Origin: CAZNHL01 sp964572965
Lineage (GTDB): Bacteria; Bacteroidota; Bacteroidia; Cytophagales; UBA9547
Direction of reading: 5' to 3'
DNA length: 64,000 bases
NCBI GenBank assembly: GCA_964572965.1
Contig: CAZNHL010000010.1
Location: forward strand, 8,233 to 72,232
Below the pieces are notes generated by a model that was given only the letters and a program-made list of their open reading frames with translations, ran no database searches and was not told where the DNA came from. Position numbers and translations under genes: made by a program. Positions 63,501 through 64,000 of this stretch are shown here, piece after piece (the first letter of the stretch is position 1; the number at the start of each line of letters is the position of its first letter).

Positions 63501-64000
63501 TTATAATTCAAATTTAATTCCTTGAGCCAAAGGCAAATCGTGACCATAGTTGATCGTATTGGTTTGCCTGCGCATGTAAGATTTCCAAGAATCTGAGCCA
63601 CTTTCGCGGCCACCTCCGGTTTCTTTTTCTCCACCGAAAGCACCACCTATTTCCGCTCCTGAAGTTCCGATATTGACATTGGCAATACCACAATCAGAAC
63701 CCTGGCTTGACAGGAAGGCTTCAGCTTCTTTCATGTTTTCAGTAAAAATAGATGATGATAGGCCCTGTTTTACATCGTTTTGGATAGCAATGGCATTGCT
63801 TACCTCTCCTATATACTTGATAAGATAAAGAATAGGGGCAAATGTTTCTTCCTGAACAATGGCAAGGTCATTTGTAACTTCTGCAATAACAGGTTTTACA
63901 TAGTTCGAAGATTCGAATGCCGCTCCTTCAAGCGAACCGCTTTCTGTAATAATCTTCCCGCCTTGTGCTTTAATAGCAGTAAGGCCATTGTGATAGTTTT
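63501..64000 (-). CDS. Aldehyde dehydrogenase, ALDH7/antiquitin type (N-terminus outside window)
   Basis: C-terminal 165 or so residues of an NAD-dependent aldehyde dehydrogenase. The reading frame continues to the window edge. It matches the alpha-aminoadipic semialdehyde dehydrogenase group: EETFAPILYLIKY, NDVKQGLSSSIFTEN, GSDCGIANVNIGTSGAEIGGAFGGEK and ETGGGRESGSDSWKSYMRRQTNTINY, ending LPLAQGIKF. This group takes part in lysine breakdown. The catalytic cysteine lies upstream, outside the window. Confidence 0.92.
   Translation of the reverse strand, partial: NYHNGLTAIKAQGGKIITESGSLEGAAFESSNYVKPVIAEVTNDLAIVQEETFAPILYLIKYIGEVSNAIAIQNDVKQGLSSSIFTENMKEAEAFLSSQGSDCGIANVNIGTSGAEIGGAFGGEKETGGGRESGSDSWKSYMRRQTNTINYGHDLPLAQGIKFEL

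Overview
The window looks like a chromosomal segment of a member of the Bacteroidota, probably near the Cytophagales/Chitinophagales/Sphingobacteriales. The evidence is two proteins with C-terminal type IX secretion (Por) sorting domains, two large TonB-dependent or outer-membrane beta-barrel receptors, a bacillithiol-type YtxJ protein, almost no Shine-Dalgarno sites, many TAnnTTTG (-7) promoter boxes, and AT-rich intergenic DNA full of dispersed hairpin repeats. No rRNA or tRNA gene was recognised. Two runs of ten N (36455-36464 and 49297-49306) are assembly gaps.

Layout. 0-12.5 kb: the end of an MsbA-like ABC exporter, a fused E1 alpha/beta 2-oxoacid dehydrogenase, a lipoprotein followed by a very basic secreted repeat protein, assorted lipoproteins and beta-barrels, YtxJ, a dipeptide epimerase, a DoxX-like protein and a T9SS leucine-rich-repeat protein. 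12.6-16.4 kb: thrA and thrB; thrC lies 28 kb away at 44.6 kb. The DNA between them looks accessory. It carries four tandem copies of a small noncoding transcription unit (16.4-17.4 kb), an MNT-HEPN protein, a TPR-HTH sensor, a TonB receptor/beta-helix lipoprotein/acid phosphatase locus that resembles phosphate scavenging, a complete type I-B CRISPR-Cas system (25.6-38.4 kb), another receptor, a T9SS Kelch protein, and a RAYT transposase with REP-like palindromes beside a relict CRISPR fragment. 44.6-64 kb: thrC, gltB-gltD, four tandem paralogous beta-barrels, fabG, a VWA membrane protein, a DbpA-type helicase, a PHP phosphatase, an FAD oxidoreductase, a response regulator and the end of an ALDH7-type dehydrogenase.

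The CRISPR-Cas operon reads cas6 - [unusual 530 bp] - cas8b - cas7 - cas5 - cas3 - cas4 - GxxExxY nuclease-like gene - cas1 - cas2 - leader - 52 near-identical 30-bp repeats plus a degenerate terminal one. The most striking structure is the cas6-cas8b gap. It holds a near-perfect CRISPR repeat in reverse orientation, flanked by a 14-bp inverted repeat, and then a small ORF ending in a second copy of the cas6 3' end. This could be a crRNA-like or anti-repeat regulatory RNA of the CreA/CreR kind, or a Cas6 sponge.

The other candidate for something undescribed is the array of four tandem ~100-nt RNAs downstream of thrB. Each has a -7 box at a constant distance from a conserved upstream element, a 5' hairpin with compensatory changes, a conserved GGTTGGTTGAGGT-like linker and a terminator hairpin whose wobble pair moves between copies.
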